Positions 1-7,532 of a stretch of 64,000 nucleotides of DNA are shown piece after piece. This DNA is from Lachnospiraceae bacterium (GTDB taxonomy: Bacteria > Bacillota > Clostridia > Lachnospirales > Lachnospiraceae): positions 221,034 to 285,033 of the forward strand of contig CABJBM010000005.1 of the NCBI GenBank assembly GCA_902363835.1, read 5' to 3'. The notes beneath the pieces are model-generated. The model was not told the origin of the DNA and did no database searches. It saw only the letters and a program-made list of their open reading frames with translations. The translations under genes were made by a program, and so were the position numbers. Within the stretch, counting starts at the first letter, position 1. Each line of letters starts with the position of its first letter.

Positions 1-51
1 AGAAACTTACGGCAAGTGCCGATAAGAAAATAGAAAAGGAAGGAAAAATTT

Positions 52-1200
52 ATGATGAAAAAAGTGTTAACAATCACATTGGCAGCCCTTAGTGCATGTA
101 CTCTGTTTGCATGCAGTTCAGGACAGGGAGCATCAGTTTCCGTTCAGGAAACAGGAACCCAGACAAAGGAAAAAACAGAAGCAGCAGGTGAGGAAAAGGA
201 CAGCTATCATATCGAAATGGTAGGAAACTCCTTTGCCGTTCAGTTTTGCAATATTAACGTGGATGGAGCCAAAGCAGCTGCAGATGAACTGGGAAATGTA
301 ACCTTAAATTATAATGCATCCCAGGATTCATCTCAGGTTCAGGAACAGATTGACATTTTAAATCAGGCAATTGCGAAAAAGCCGGATGCGGTTCTGATTG
401 CAGCTGCAGATCCGGATGCATTGGAAGCACAAATGCTGAAGGCAAAGGAACAGGGAATCCCGGTAGTGGCATATGACATTGCATTCAGCAACCCGCCGGA
501 AGGCTCGCTGGCAGCGACCGTTTCTACCAACAATGAAGCTGCAGCTGGACTTGCAGCTGAAAAGCTGATGGAAAATGAAGCTTTTATTGAAAAAGTAAAG
601 AATGCTACAGCTGATCAGCCAATCATAGTCAGCTGCCTGGCTCCTGATGCGGTGATGACAGCCCATGAACAGCGTATCAGAGGTTTTACCCAGACCTTAT
701 ATGATTTACTTCAGGAATACCAGCCCAAAGCTGTGGAAATTACGGGGCACACCAGTTTTGAGAAAGCAGCAGAAAATCCGGTGGCAGTTTCCATTCATAC
801 GGAAATTCCTCCTACCAAGGCAGATGCGGATATCAGAAACCAGGCCCAAAAGATGATCAGTGAAAAAAATGTAATGGCAGTTTTCTGTGTAAATGAAGCT
901 TCTGTTACCGCGCTTTTAAGTGCAACTACAGATGGTACGGATTTGGATAAGGAAAATGGGAAATATAAGGACTTAATTGCAATTGGATTTGATGCAGGAA
1001 AGACCATGAAAGGAGCCGTTGCAAACCAGTATTTCTACGGAGCAGTAGCTCAGGATCCTTTTGCAATGGGATATGAGGGCCTTAAGATTTGTATTGATGC
1101 AATTAAGGGAAAAGAGGTACAGGATTTGGATGCTCCGGCAGTATGGTATGACCATACTAATATGAATGAAGCCGATATTGCCAAGATTCTGTATGACTAA
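52..1200 (+). CDS. Sugar-type ABC transporter substrate-binding lipoprotein
   Basis: A 382-residue periplasmic-binding protein of the ribose/galactose type (Peripla_BP_4 fold). It should be an extracellular, membrane-anchored receptor delivering a sugar or similar ligand to an ABC permease. The N-terminus is a lipoprotein signal: MMKK, a hydrophobic run, then a lipobox ending LFAC with Cys about residue 21, followed by a Ser/Gly/Glu-rich linker. The binding domain has typical segments: repeated PDAVLIAAADPDALEAQ (an effector-binding loop), then NNEAAAGLAAEKL and IAIGFDAGKTMKGAV. ATG at 52 sits 8 nt after GGAAGG. No permease or ATPase follows; they may lie upstream of the window. The next gene is an NAD-sugar epimerase 57 nt downstream. 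Ligand unknown. Confidence 0.88.
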   Translation: MMKKVLTITLAALSACTLFACSSGQGASVSVQETGTQTKEKTEAAGEEKDSYHIEMVGNSFAVQFCNINVDGAKAAADELGNVTLNYNASQDSSQVQEQIDILNQAIAKKPDAVLIAAADPDALEAQMLKAKEQGIPVVAYDIAFSNPPEGSLAATVSTNNEAAAGLAAEKLMENEAFIEKVKNATADQPIIVSCLAPDAVMTAHEQRIRGFTQTLYDLLQEYQPKAVEITGHTSFEKAAENPVAVSIHTEIPPTKADADIRNQAQKMISEKNVMAVFCVNEASVTALLSATTDGTDLDKENGKYKDLIAIGFDAGKTMKGAVANQYFYGAVAQDPFAMGYEGLKICIDAIKGKEVQDLDAPAVWYDHTNMNEADIAKILYD

Positions 1201-1257
1201 TACATACGAAAGAAATGATAATAATTCCTGTAGAAAAACAAGAGGAGGATGAGATCA

Positions 1258-2154
1258 ATGGCTACATTATTGATTGGAGGAAATGGTCTGGTAGGAACCC
1301 GATTGGTAAAATATCTTTGTGATTCAGGAGAGGAAGTAATCAGCTTCAGTTCCCATAGTCCGGCGGAGGAGATCAAAGGATGCACCTATGTGGAAGGAGA
1401 TGTAACAGAATATGGGACTTTAAATATGATTTTGAAAAATCACAGGGTCAGCCGGATTCTTCACAATGCAGCAGTATCTCATCCAAAGCTTTTTCGGGAC
1501 AATCCATATAAGATTTACCGGACCAATGTGTCAGGGACAATGACCTCACTGGAGGCTGCCAGAAACTATGGTATTGAAAGATATCTGTACATGAGCTCAG
1601 GAGCTGTTTACGGAAATGTAAGCATGGATGTAGTGACAGAGGACGTTCCCATGCATTCAGAGAATCCTTACGGAGCCACTAAAGTTGCTTGTGAAGAGCT
1701 GGTGAGAAATTACGGCCTGGACGCAGCTTCTTTAAGGATTGGTTTTGTATACGGGCCGGGAAGGAAGTACGAATGTCCCATAAACATGATTTTATCAGAC
1801 TGCATCCGGAAAAAAGAAGTGAAATGGGATCGTGGGATGGATCAGAAGCTGGATTATATTTATTTGGATGATTGTGTAAAGGCGATTGCTGTCATTGCAA
1901 TGGCGGAAAAGCTGCCTCATACAGAGTATAATGTGGGCGGAGGTGAAATTGTTCCTTACTCCAGAATTGTAAATAAGGTAAAGTTGATGTATCCGGATAT
2001 TCCAATTGAAATTGGAGATGGAGATTTAGGCTATGACAATCTGGGGGCTCTTAGCGTGGAGCGGGCTCAAAAAGACTTTGGCTGGAAACCAGAGGTTTCG
2101 GTGGAAGAAGGCATTGAGAGGTATCATCACTGGCTGAAAAGGTACCTTAATTAA
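1258..2154 (+). CDS. NAD-dependent epimerase/dehydratase (extended SDR)
   Basis: A 298-residue extended short-chain dehydrogenase of the nucleotide-sugar epimerase/dehydratase family. It has the Rossmann motif GGNGLVG near the N-terminus and the catalytic pair YGATK (Tyr/Lys). Members oxidise, epimerise or reduce NDP-sugars in the cytosol; the exact substrate is not visible. I prefer ATG at 1258 because AGGAGG (1243-1248) abuts the in-frame ATG at 1249 but is 9 nt from 1258. It follows the sugar-binding lipoprotein in the same direction, so the pair may handle one sugar. It could also be a reductase or lyase of a free sugar acid. Confidence 0.85.
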   Translation: MATLLIGGNGLVGTRLVKYLCDSGEEVISFSSHSPAEEIKGCTYVEGDVTEYGTLNMILKNHRVSRILHNAAVSHPKLFRDNPYKIYRTNVSGTMTSLEAARNYGIERYLYMSSGAVYGNVSMDVVTEDVPMHSENPYGATKVACEELVRNYGLDAASLRIGFVYGPGRKYECPINMILSDCIRKKEVKWDRGMDQKLDYIYLDDCVKAIAVIAMAEKLPHTEYNVGGGEIVPYSRIVNKVKLMYPDIPIEIGDGDLGYDNLGALSVERAQKDFGWKPEVSVEEGIERYHHWLKRYLN

Positions 2155-2198
2155 CAGATAGCGCATTTTAATGGATGTATGTTATAATGTGGGCATAG

Positions 2199-2335
2199 GT
2201 GCGGACTGTGAAACCAGCATAGCTGAAGTTGTATGGTGGGCGAAATGCTGCATATTATGAAGCCATATGCGTTCAATTGCGTATGTACGGTTTGTGGAGG
2301 GATACAGGCGGTATCGCCTGTATCCGCTCAAGACA
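2199..2335 (+). mobile_element. Probable group II intron relic (domain V/VI-like), no ORF
   Basis: Seen: positions 2259-2294 fold as a ~35-nt hairpin resembling group II intron domain V. An AAGCC...GGTTT lower stem, a GTACGG 3' side with a two-base bulge and a short upper stem are present; one canonical G-C pair is an A-C mismatch. It is followed by a second hairpin (GGATACAGGC at 2300-2309 pairing with GCCTGTATCC at 2316-2325) where domain VI would be. A GTGCG start-like motif lies at 2199. Domains II-IV and the reverse transcriptase are absent, so if real this is a deleted, inactive remnant. Boundaries are approximate. A structured 5' leader for the gene at 2418 is the alternative. Confidence 0.45.
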
Positions 2336-2417
2336 AAGCGGCATTATCCGGTATTAATTAGTTGAAAGGGATACAGGATACAAAATTTATAATAGTTTGA
2401 AAGGCGTGGATTGAGTA

Positions 2418-3206
2418 ATGAAAGCGGATGAAAAGAAGAAACTGTTGCAGACAGGCGTTTTTAAAAATGAAAACGATACAATACTTTTTTTACTGGTAAG
2501 GCAGATTGGAAGCAAGGATGGCCCTGCGGGTTCATGGACATTAAGAGAAGATATGGAGAAAATAGGGATTGTTTACAGTATCGCCACCATCGGAAGATAT
2601 TTAAAAATGCTGGATTCAAAGGGATATACACTTCAAAAGGGAAACCAAGGGCGTTTATTGACGGATGACGGGAAAAGCTGGCTTTTAAAGATGGAGGACA
2701 ATCTGGCCAGAGCAGAAATCCGAAACGAGTCTTCCAAGGCATTACAAGTTAACAAATATTCAGATTTGATTGACTTAATGAAGGCAAGAAAAGCGATTGA
2801 GGTGGAAACGGTACGCCTTGCGGCTTTAAACGCGTCGGAAAAAGAAATTGTAGATTTGCGGAAAACGATTAATGTATATTATCGTTACATAGCCCAGAAA
2901 AAGGACTTTGTTGATCCGGCACTGGATTTTCACAGTATAATCGCGGATATGAGCCATAACCGCTTTATGAAAGCGATTTTAGAGATGCTGATTTTTGAAG
3001 AGAAGAGGATTGAAGACAATATCGATCAGCTTGAGACGAGGGATAGAGGAAATATTTATGTGATTGAGCATGACGATATAACCAAAGCAATTGAAGAACG
3101 TAATCCGGAGCTGGCATCGGAATTAATGGCAAAGCATATGGATGGTATTTTAGAAGCGGTTGAATATCAGGTTCAGATCAGGGATGAAGAGATATCGGAA
3201 CATTAG
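2418..3206 (+). CDS. FCD-domain transcriptional regulator with atypical winged helix
   Basis: A 262-residue regulator. The N-terminal ~85 residues look like a winged helix of the NrpR/RNase-R (HTH_12) type (IATIGRYLKMLDSKGYT, then GRLLTDDGKSWL) rather than the usual GntR helix. The C-terminal ~150 residues match the FCD ligand-binding domain of FadR-subfamily GntR proteins, with candidate metal ligands in LDFHSIIADMSHN and the late KHMDGILEA helix. FCD domains typically bind organic acids or sugar acids. ATG at 2418 follows a weak AAAGGCG site. It probably controls the upstream genes or a distant locus. A GGGATACAGG motif occurs twice upstream (2299-2308, 2368-2377), a possible operator. Confidence 0.78.
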   Translation: MKADEKKKLLQTGVFKNENDTILFLLVRQIGSKDGPAGSWTLREDMEKIGIVYSIATIGRYLKMLDSKGYTLQKGNQGRLLTDDGKSWLLKMEDNLARAEIRNESSKALQVNKYSDLIDLMKARKAIEVETVRLAALNASEKEIVDLRKTINVYYRYIAQKKDFVDPALDFHSIIADMSHNRFMKAILEMLIFEEKRIEDNIDQLETRDRGNIYVIEHDDITKAIEERNPELASELMAKHMDGILEAVEYQVQIRDEEISEH

Positions 3207-3857
3207 AGCAAAATAAAATTCTGCGGTACATTTTTCTTTGCTATGTGATTTTGTTTTAAAACCAGATATGGAGGGCTGCTGGCAAAACAATTACCTGATA
3301 CAGCCTGGACTAAAAAGGTGTGGTTACTGAATTAAATATCAGAGTATTTTTTTGTGGGCAGTCAGTTTTGTTGCTCTTATTTGTTATGCTTTCATAAATG
3401 TACAGAAAGGGCTTTTTGCTATTTTCGGCTGATAAAGCGAAAAGTCTGTATTATACTTATACCAATGTTGTTATTTCTTTATCTGTGTTCACAGAATATT
3501 ATCCCTTGAAAAAAATGAATGTGTTAAAATCGCTGCCCCCAATCTGGCGGCAGCTGATTCAGAGCGGAGTAAGAAAACTATTTGCCTTTCTTTCTATAAT
3601 TTACAAAAAAATCATAAAGGTTTTCATAAGCTATTTCTATTGGCAGGAGAGCAGCAACTGACATGAATGAATAACAACGGATAAATTTCATATAGTGTAA
3701 TCATCGTTGTCAAAATAAGAAAAAAGGAAGAGGACGAAACCTAAATGCAGCTGTGGGGAGTCCTAAAAGACTTCTGGATATAGCCGGCTGCTTGAGTGAA
3801 TCTGTATGGAAAAGGAATTGCCAACGTTTACATGACAAAAATAATAGAAAAAACCTC
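3207..3857. other. Intergenic stretch without recognisable gene
   Basis: About 650 nt with no supported gene. An open frame of 87 codons at 3398-3661 has no good ribosome-binding site and no recognisable motif. I see no clear terminator after the FCD regulator. Confidence 0.5.
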
Positions 3858-3902
3858 TTGCAATTTATCTCTACATAGAGTAATATATAACTACATAGAG
3901 AT
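3858..3902 (+). promoter_or_regulatory. MarR-gene promoter with overlapping repeated operator
   Basis: TTGCAA (3858-3863), 17-nt spacer, TAATAT (3881-3886). The ten bases CTACATAGAG occur twice (3871-3880 and 3891-3900); the first is part of the palindrome CTCTACATAGAG. One copy lies in the spacer and one just after the -10, the expected layout for MarR autorepression. Confidence 0.7.
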
Positions 3903-3917
3903 AATGTGGGGGAACAA

Positions 3918-4352
3918 ATGGCAAAAACAGAGTTAAAAATCTTAATAGGCCTTCATCGGGCTGTAAACTATATTGATCGCCAGTCAACTAAAATTTTTTC
4001 AGAGTACCAACTTACCCTGGGACAATTTGCAGTATTGGAAGCCTTGTATCACAAAGGCGATATGACCATTGGCCAGGTCCAGGAAAAGATACTGAGTTCC
4101 AGTGGGACCATGCCTCTTATTATAAATAATCTTGAAAAAAGAGGTTATCTTATAAGGAAAGCAGACAGCAAAGATAAGAGGCGGTGCATTCTGCATATCA
4201 CTGCTCAGGGACAGGAGCTGATCGGCCAGGTTTATCCGAGAAATGAAACCAGAATCATTGAGTTAATGTCCCATTGGACTGATGAAGAAAAAGAACAACT
4301 GGCTATTTTATTAAAAAAGTTTGGAGATGAGATTAATGGAGAGAAAGGTTAA
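3918..4352 (+). CDS. MarR family transcriptional regulator
   Basis: A 144-residue MarR-type winged-helix repressor: dimerisation helices at both ends, recognition helix in SSGTMPLIINNLEKRGYL, and the wing motif DKRRCILHITAQG (the family DxR...LT signature). MarR proteins of this size respond to phenolics, quinones or oxidants. ATG at 3918 is chosen because GGGGGAAC precedes it at good spacing; an in-frame GTG at 3906 lacks one. The 3' end overlaps the pirin gene by 17 nt, implying translational coupling. Repeated palindromes in its own promoter suggest autoregulation. By analogy with B. subtilis mhq-type units it probably senses quinone or electrophile stress. Confidence 0.9.
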   Translation: MAKTELKILIGLHRAVNYIDRQSTKIFSEYQLTLGQFAVLEALYHKGDMTIGQVQEKILSSSGTMPLIINNLEKRGYLIRKADSKDKRRCILHITAQGQELIGQVYPRNETRIIELMSHWTDEEKEQLAILLKKFGDEINGEKG

Positions 4353-5184
4353 AAGGCAGGTCAAAGGTTTCAGGACCAAGGACGGTGCCGGTGTGAACCT
4401 GGTCAGGGTATTAGGGCATGAAACAATGGAGGAATACGATCCCATTTTAATGCTGGATTCCTTTGACAGCATAAATCCTGACGATTACACAGCCGGATTT
4501 CCCATGCACCCTCATAGGGGCATTGAGACCATCAGTTATGTATACCGCGGCCAGATGGTTCATAAGGACAGCTTGGGAAATGAAGATTCTATTTCCGACG
4601 GAGAAGTCCAGTGGATGACGGCTGGTTCCGGCATCCAGCATGAGGAGAAATTACCCGCATCAGAGCGAATGCTTGGAGTGCAGCTATGGCTGAACTTACC
4701 ATCAAAGGATAAAATGACCGCCCCGGCCTATCACAGCATCAAAAACGCTGAGATTGAAGAGGTTGATTTAGAAAATGGAAAGCTGAGACTGCTTGCCGGG
4801 AAGTATAAGGAAAAAAAGGGATACATGAGCGGATATCTTCCTCTGGATTACTATGATATCCATCTTGATCCCAAAGCCTCTATTCTCATAGATACGGATC
4901 CAAACCGCTCGGTTATGATTTTTACCTTGTCAGGAGAGGTTTTTGCCGGAGGTGAACTGGTGAAAGAGAAGACAGCGGCAAAGCTTACCCTTGGAGACAG
5001 GGTTAAGATAGAAAGCGCTGAGGAGAATGCCCAGGTATTGTTTATAAGCTCAACATCCCTGGAAGAGCCAATCGCCTGGGGTGGACCGATTGTAATGAAT
5101 ACCAAAGCTGAATTGCAAAAAGCTTTTGAAGATTTGAACCAGGGTACTTTTTTACAAAAGAAAATGTCATACGATAACAAATAA
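4336..5184 (+). CDS. Pirin family protein (cupin; quercetinase-like)
   Basis: A 282-residue bicupin of the pirin family, cytosolic. The N-terminal cupin holds the metal-site signature: MHPHRGIETI supplies two His, and VQWMTAGSGIQHEE supplies the third His and a Glu. The C-terminal pirin domain includes the late WGGPIVMN motif. Bacterial pirins bind Fe/Ni and some have quercetin 2,3-dioxygenase activity; the physiological substrate is usually unknown. Start ATG 4336 is inside the end of the MarR gene, with GGAG 9 nt upstream. Co-transcription with MarR and a nitroreductase suggests detoxification of aromatic or quinone compounds. Confidence 0.9.
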   Translation: MERKVKRQVKGFRTKDGAGVNLVRVLGHETMEEYDPILMLDSFDSINPDDYTAGFPMHPHRGIETISYVYRGQMVHKDSLGNEDSISDGEVQWMTAGSGIQHEEKLPASERMLGVQLWLNLPSKDKMTAPAYHSIKNAEIEEVDLENGKLRLLAGKYKEKKGYMSGYLPLDYYDIHLDPKASILIDTDPNRSVMIFTLSGEVFAGGELVKEKTAAKLTLGDRVKIESAEENAQVLFISSTSLEEPIAWGGPIVMNTKAELQKAFEDLNQGTFLQKKMSYDNK

Positions 5185-5218
5185 AAGTATTTTAATATTA
5201 GACCAGGAGGAAATTAAC

Positions 5219-5791
5219 ATGAGCATTATTGAATCTTTAGAAAAACGTAGAAGTTATTACAATATTAAAAAGGAACTTCCGGTTGATGCCGGCCAAGTCA
5301 TTGAACGGATTGAAAAATTAACAGAACTGGTACCTGATGCATTTAATATGAAAAGTTCCCGTGTCGTAGTGGCTTTGGGAGAAAAGCAGGAGTTATTATG
5401 GGACTCTGTTTACGATGTTTTTGGAGGGCAGGTTCCCAGAGAAAAGATTGACAGCTTTAAAGCCGGAGCAGGAACGATTCTTTATTTCTATGATCAGGAG
5501 GTCGTAAAGGGGTTGCAGAAGCAGTTTCCGCTGTATGCGGATAATTTCCCGGCCTGGGCCATGCAGGCCAGCGCAATGCTTCAAATCAGCATCTGGAGCG
5601 GTCTGCGGGAATTAGGGGTCGGAGCTTCCTTACAGCACTATAACCCGGTTATAGACCAGAAGGTCCGTGAACTGTTTGATTTACCGGATAGCTATCTGCT
5701 GATTGCCCAAATGCCTTTTGGAGGTATTGTAAATGAGCCTGACCCAAAAGAGAGTGAAGATATTTCCAAACGGGTTAAGATTGAAAGATAA
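5219..5791 (+). CDS. Nitroreductase family FMN oxidoreductase
   Basis: A 190-residue nitroreductase-fold flavoprotein. It begins IIESLEKRRSYYNIKKELP, the RRS/RxS phosphate-binding start typical of the family, and contains NMKSSRVVVALGEKQELLW plus a C-terminal GGIVNEPDPK segment. Such enzymes reduce quinones, nitroaromatics or azo compounds with NAD(P)H. AGGAGG at 5205-5210 places ATG 5219 securely. It is the last gene of the marR-pirin unit and is followed by a strong terminator. Substrate cannot be read from sequence. Confidence 0.88.
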   Translation: MSIIESLEKRRSYYNIKKELPVDAGQVIERIEKLTELVPDAFNMKSSRVVVALGEKQELLWDSVYDVFGGQVPREKIDSFKAGAGTILYFYDQEVVKGLQKQFPLYADNFPAWAMQASAMLQISIWSGLRELGVGASLQHYNPVIDQKVRELFDLPDSYLLIAQMPFGGIVNEPDPKESEDISKRVKIER

Positions 5792-5821
5792 ATCAATTAA
5801 GTTTTATTTGTAATTTGGAAA

Positions 5822-5857
5822 AAGCAAGCGTATTGTTTGAGATGCGCTTGCTTTTTT
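5822..5857 (+). terminator. Rho-independent terminator of the marR-pirin-nitroreductase operon
   Basis: Inverted repeat AAGCAAGCGTAT / ATGCGCTTGCTT (one wobble pair) followed by a run of T. Confidence 0.9.
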
Positions 5858-6622
5858 ATGTGTTATTCCCATCAACAAAGCACCTTGCCCAGCAGAATAT
5901 GAAGCTCATTAATAAATTAAAGCTTTATCCTTAAATTCAACTTTGATTTACATGCCTGCCGACACGAATTCAAAAAGCAAACGGAGCTTTAGCTGCATGG
6001 TATTCTTTAACTTCCGGCATTCCCGGCAGTCCACCCATGGATAGGCCTGAAATGGCCCTGGCGGGGCTTTTAACCGGCAGAGGTATTTGATATCAGGACT
6101 GGCCTTTCCCCACCCTCCTATGCCAAATACGGGGATCACACGGCGTTCTTACCCGTACTATCAGCTCCAGATTATGCTTTTTTCCGCACCAGCCACTGAT
6201 TAATGGAACAGGGATTGGCTTTAAAGAAGATAATGGATTATGACAGCAGCCAGATCCAAAGCAAGGAGACATGCCTTTTGGGCCCCTGTTACTTCATATT
6301 ACCATTTCCACCTGTTCATAAAACTCCCAGCCTAAAAGTCAGAAAAAACTTCCTGCAAACAACAAAACCTCCCCATTCTCCAATCTTTCCCTAAAATCTC
6401 CTCATCCTGAACATGAGGAAAAGTCAATCAATCCTCCCATTTTCCTGTTAAGAACTTATAAAAAGTGACCATTTTTTCACGAATCTTATCGACAATCTAT
6501 TACTGCACATATTGTACCTTATTCAATTAAAATAAATAGATGTAGTATTTTAGTCTCTTTTTATTAAAAAATATGGCCAAATTATTAAAGAATGACTAAA
6601 TAATGTCGAATATTGCGATTTG
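5858..6622. other. Gene-poor stretch, possible decayed sequence
   Basis: About 765 nt with no supported gene. Short open frames exist on the minus strand near 5948-6139 (63 codons, Gly/Pro/Cys-rich, no Shine-Dalgarno) and plus strand near 6203-6394. I recognise neither. From about 6450 the sequence becomes very AT-rich, consistent with promoter DNA for the small gene at 6694. Confidence 0.4.
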
Positions 6623-6686
6623 TTTCGCTTTTCAAACAGTTAGAAACGGCTTATAGTGATTACAAGAAAAGCGAAAAAAGGAGGGT
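6623..6686 (+). promoter_or_regulatory. Leader hairpin just before the Shine-Dalgarno of the small coiled-coil gene
   Basis: TTTCGCTTTTC (6623-6633) pairs perfectly with GAAAAGCGAAA (6666-6676), ending four bases before AGGAGGG. The stem would lie beside the ribosome site and could modulate translation or RNA stability. Confidence 0.45.
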
Positions 6687-6693
6687 TTTCTAT

Positions 6694-6843
6694 ATGACAG
6701 ACGCTGAGAGGCTAAGGATTATAGAGATGGAGAATGAGAGGCTTATGGAAGAGAATGAGAAACTCCATAAAGTAATTAAGAGATTAAATCAGACGCTTAA
6801 CAGGTTGATCGGTCGTTACATAAGCGTTGACGGAGTTGCCTGA
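6694..6843 (+). CDS. Small coiled-coil protein (49 aa)
   Basis: A 49-residue protein starting MTDAERLRII, almost entirely a heptad coiled coil with a run MENERLMEENEKLHKVI and then RLNQTLNRLIGRY. A strong AGGAGGG lies 8 nt before ATG 6694; a longer in-frame upstream reading from 6613 lacks one. The ENEKLxKxIxxxxQT pattern recurs at the C-terminus of the convergent zinc-ribbon protein at 6890-7297, suggesting the two share an oligomerisation motif. No known function. Confidence 0.65.
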   Translation: MTDAERLRIIEMENERLMEENEKLHKVIKRLNQTLNRLIGRYISVDGVA

Positions 6844-6856
6844 CCAGGGATGGCCG

Positions 6857-6876
6857 GGGAGTGCGGGGGCACTCCC
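6857..6876. other. GC-rich hairpin between convergent small genes
   Basis: GGGAGTGC / GCACTCCC with a four-G loop, lying between convergent genes. There is no T-run on either side, so it is not a standard terminator, but it may block read-through. Confidence 0.4.
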
Positions 6877-6889
6877 GGGGGTATCCCTG

Positions 6890-7297
6890 TCAGGGATCAA
6901 TCCCGGTTTCGGAATTTTCCTTGCTTCCGGGATTAAGCCCTTTGGTCTTGCGCATCAGCTCCCAGATTGTCTGGTGCATCCATTCAATAGTTTTATTCAG
7001 CTTTTCATTTTCTATTTCCAATTCGGTAATGCGATCCCCCATGCGGGCGATAATCTCCCGATTGTTATTGACCTTGTGTGGCGCCAGCAGGCGCCGGACA
7101 TAGGGAGAAGATGCGGCAATAATGTGGGCGGAAAGCAATTCGTCCCTTGCTTCACAGGAGAGATCCATAAAATCCTGATAACTGATGGATAATGTTACCA
7201 TATCCTCCCTGCACTTGGGGCAAACTGCGTTCCGCTGAAGCTGATAGTATCCATAGTAACCGCATTTAGGACAATAGTACACGGACAGTTCTCTCAT
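6890..7297 (-). CDS. Zinc-ribbon plus coiled-coil protein of unknown function
   Basis: A 135-residue cytosolic protein. Residues 9-12 (CPKC) and 26-29 (CPKC) form a C4 zinc-ribbon-like N-terminus containing a GYYGYYQL segment. A central DFMDLSCEARDELL region leads to a long C-terminal helix with IENEKLNKTIEWMHQT, a coiled coil. GGAGGAG precedes the ATG. Small zinc-ribbon proteins of this sort recur in Lachnospiraceae without assigned role (recollection, not a search). The coiled-coil tail resembles that of the convergent 49-residue protein at 6694. Confidence 0.75.
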   Translation of the reverse strand: MRELSVYYCPKCGYYGYYQLQRNAVCPKCREDMVTLSISYQDFMDLSCEARDELLSAHIIAASSPYVRRLLAPHKVNNNREIIARMGDRITELEIENEKLNKTIEWMHQTIWELMRKTKGLNPGSKENSETGIDP

Positions 7298-7454
7298 CAG
7301 TCTCCTCCTTTTTTTAGATTAAAGACAACCTTCTTCTATAATATATAACGTAAATTAATTCAAAATATAACGCAAAAAGGTACAAAATATATAAAAAAAA
7401 TGTAAGTTTATAGAAGCTACACAAAAATTTCTTGATAATTGGTGCAGAATGCAT

Positions 7455-7495
7455 AAAAAAAGATCCCCACGCGGTAAACGTGAGGATCTCTTTTT
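7455..7495. terminator. Bidirectional terminator downstream of the cell-wall-binding protein
   Basis: AGATCC-CACG stem pairing with CGTG-GGATCT, flanked by an A-run on the left and a T-run on the right. It can terminate the minus-strand gene ending at 7533. Confidence 0.8.
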
Positions 7496-7532
7496 ATTTG
7501 AACGGATGAATCTTTTGTGATTTAATGCTGCT

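Noticed and set aside
3398..3661. 87-codon plus-strand frame
   Set aside because: No Shine-Dalgarno, no recognisable motif, AT-driven composition.
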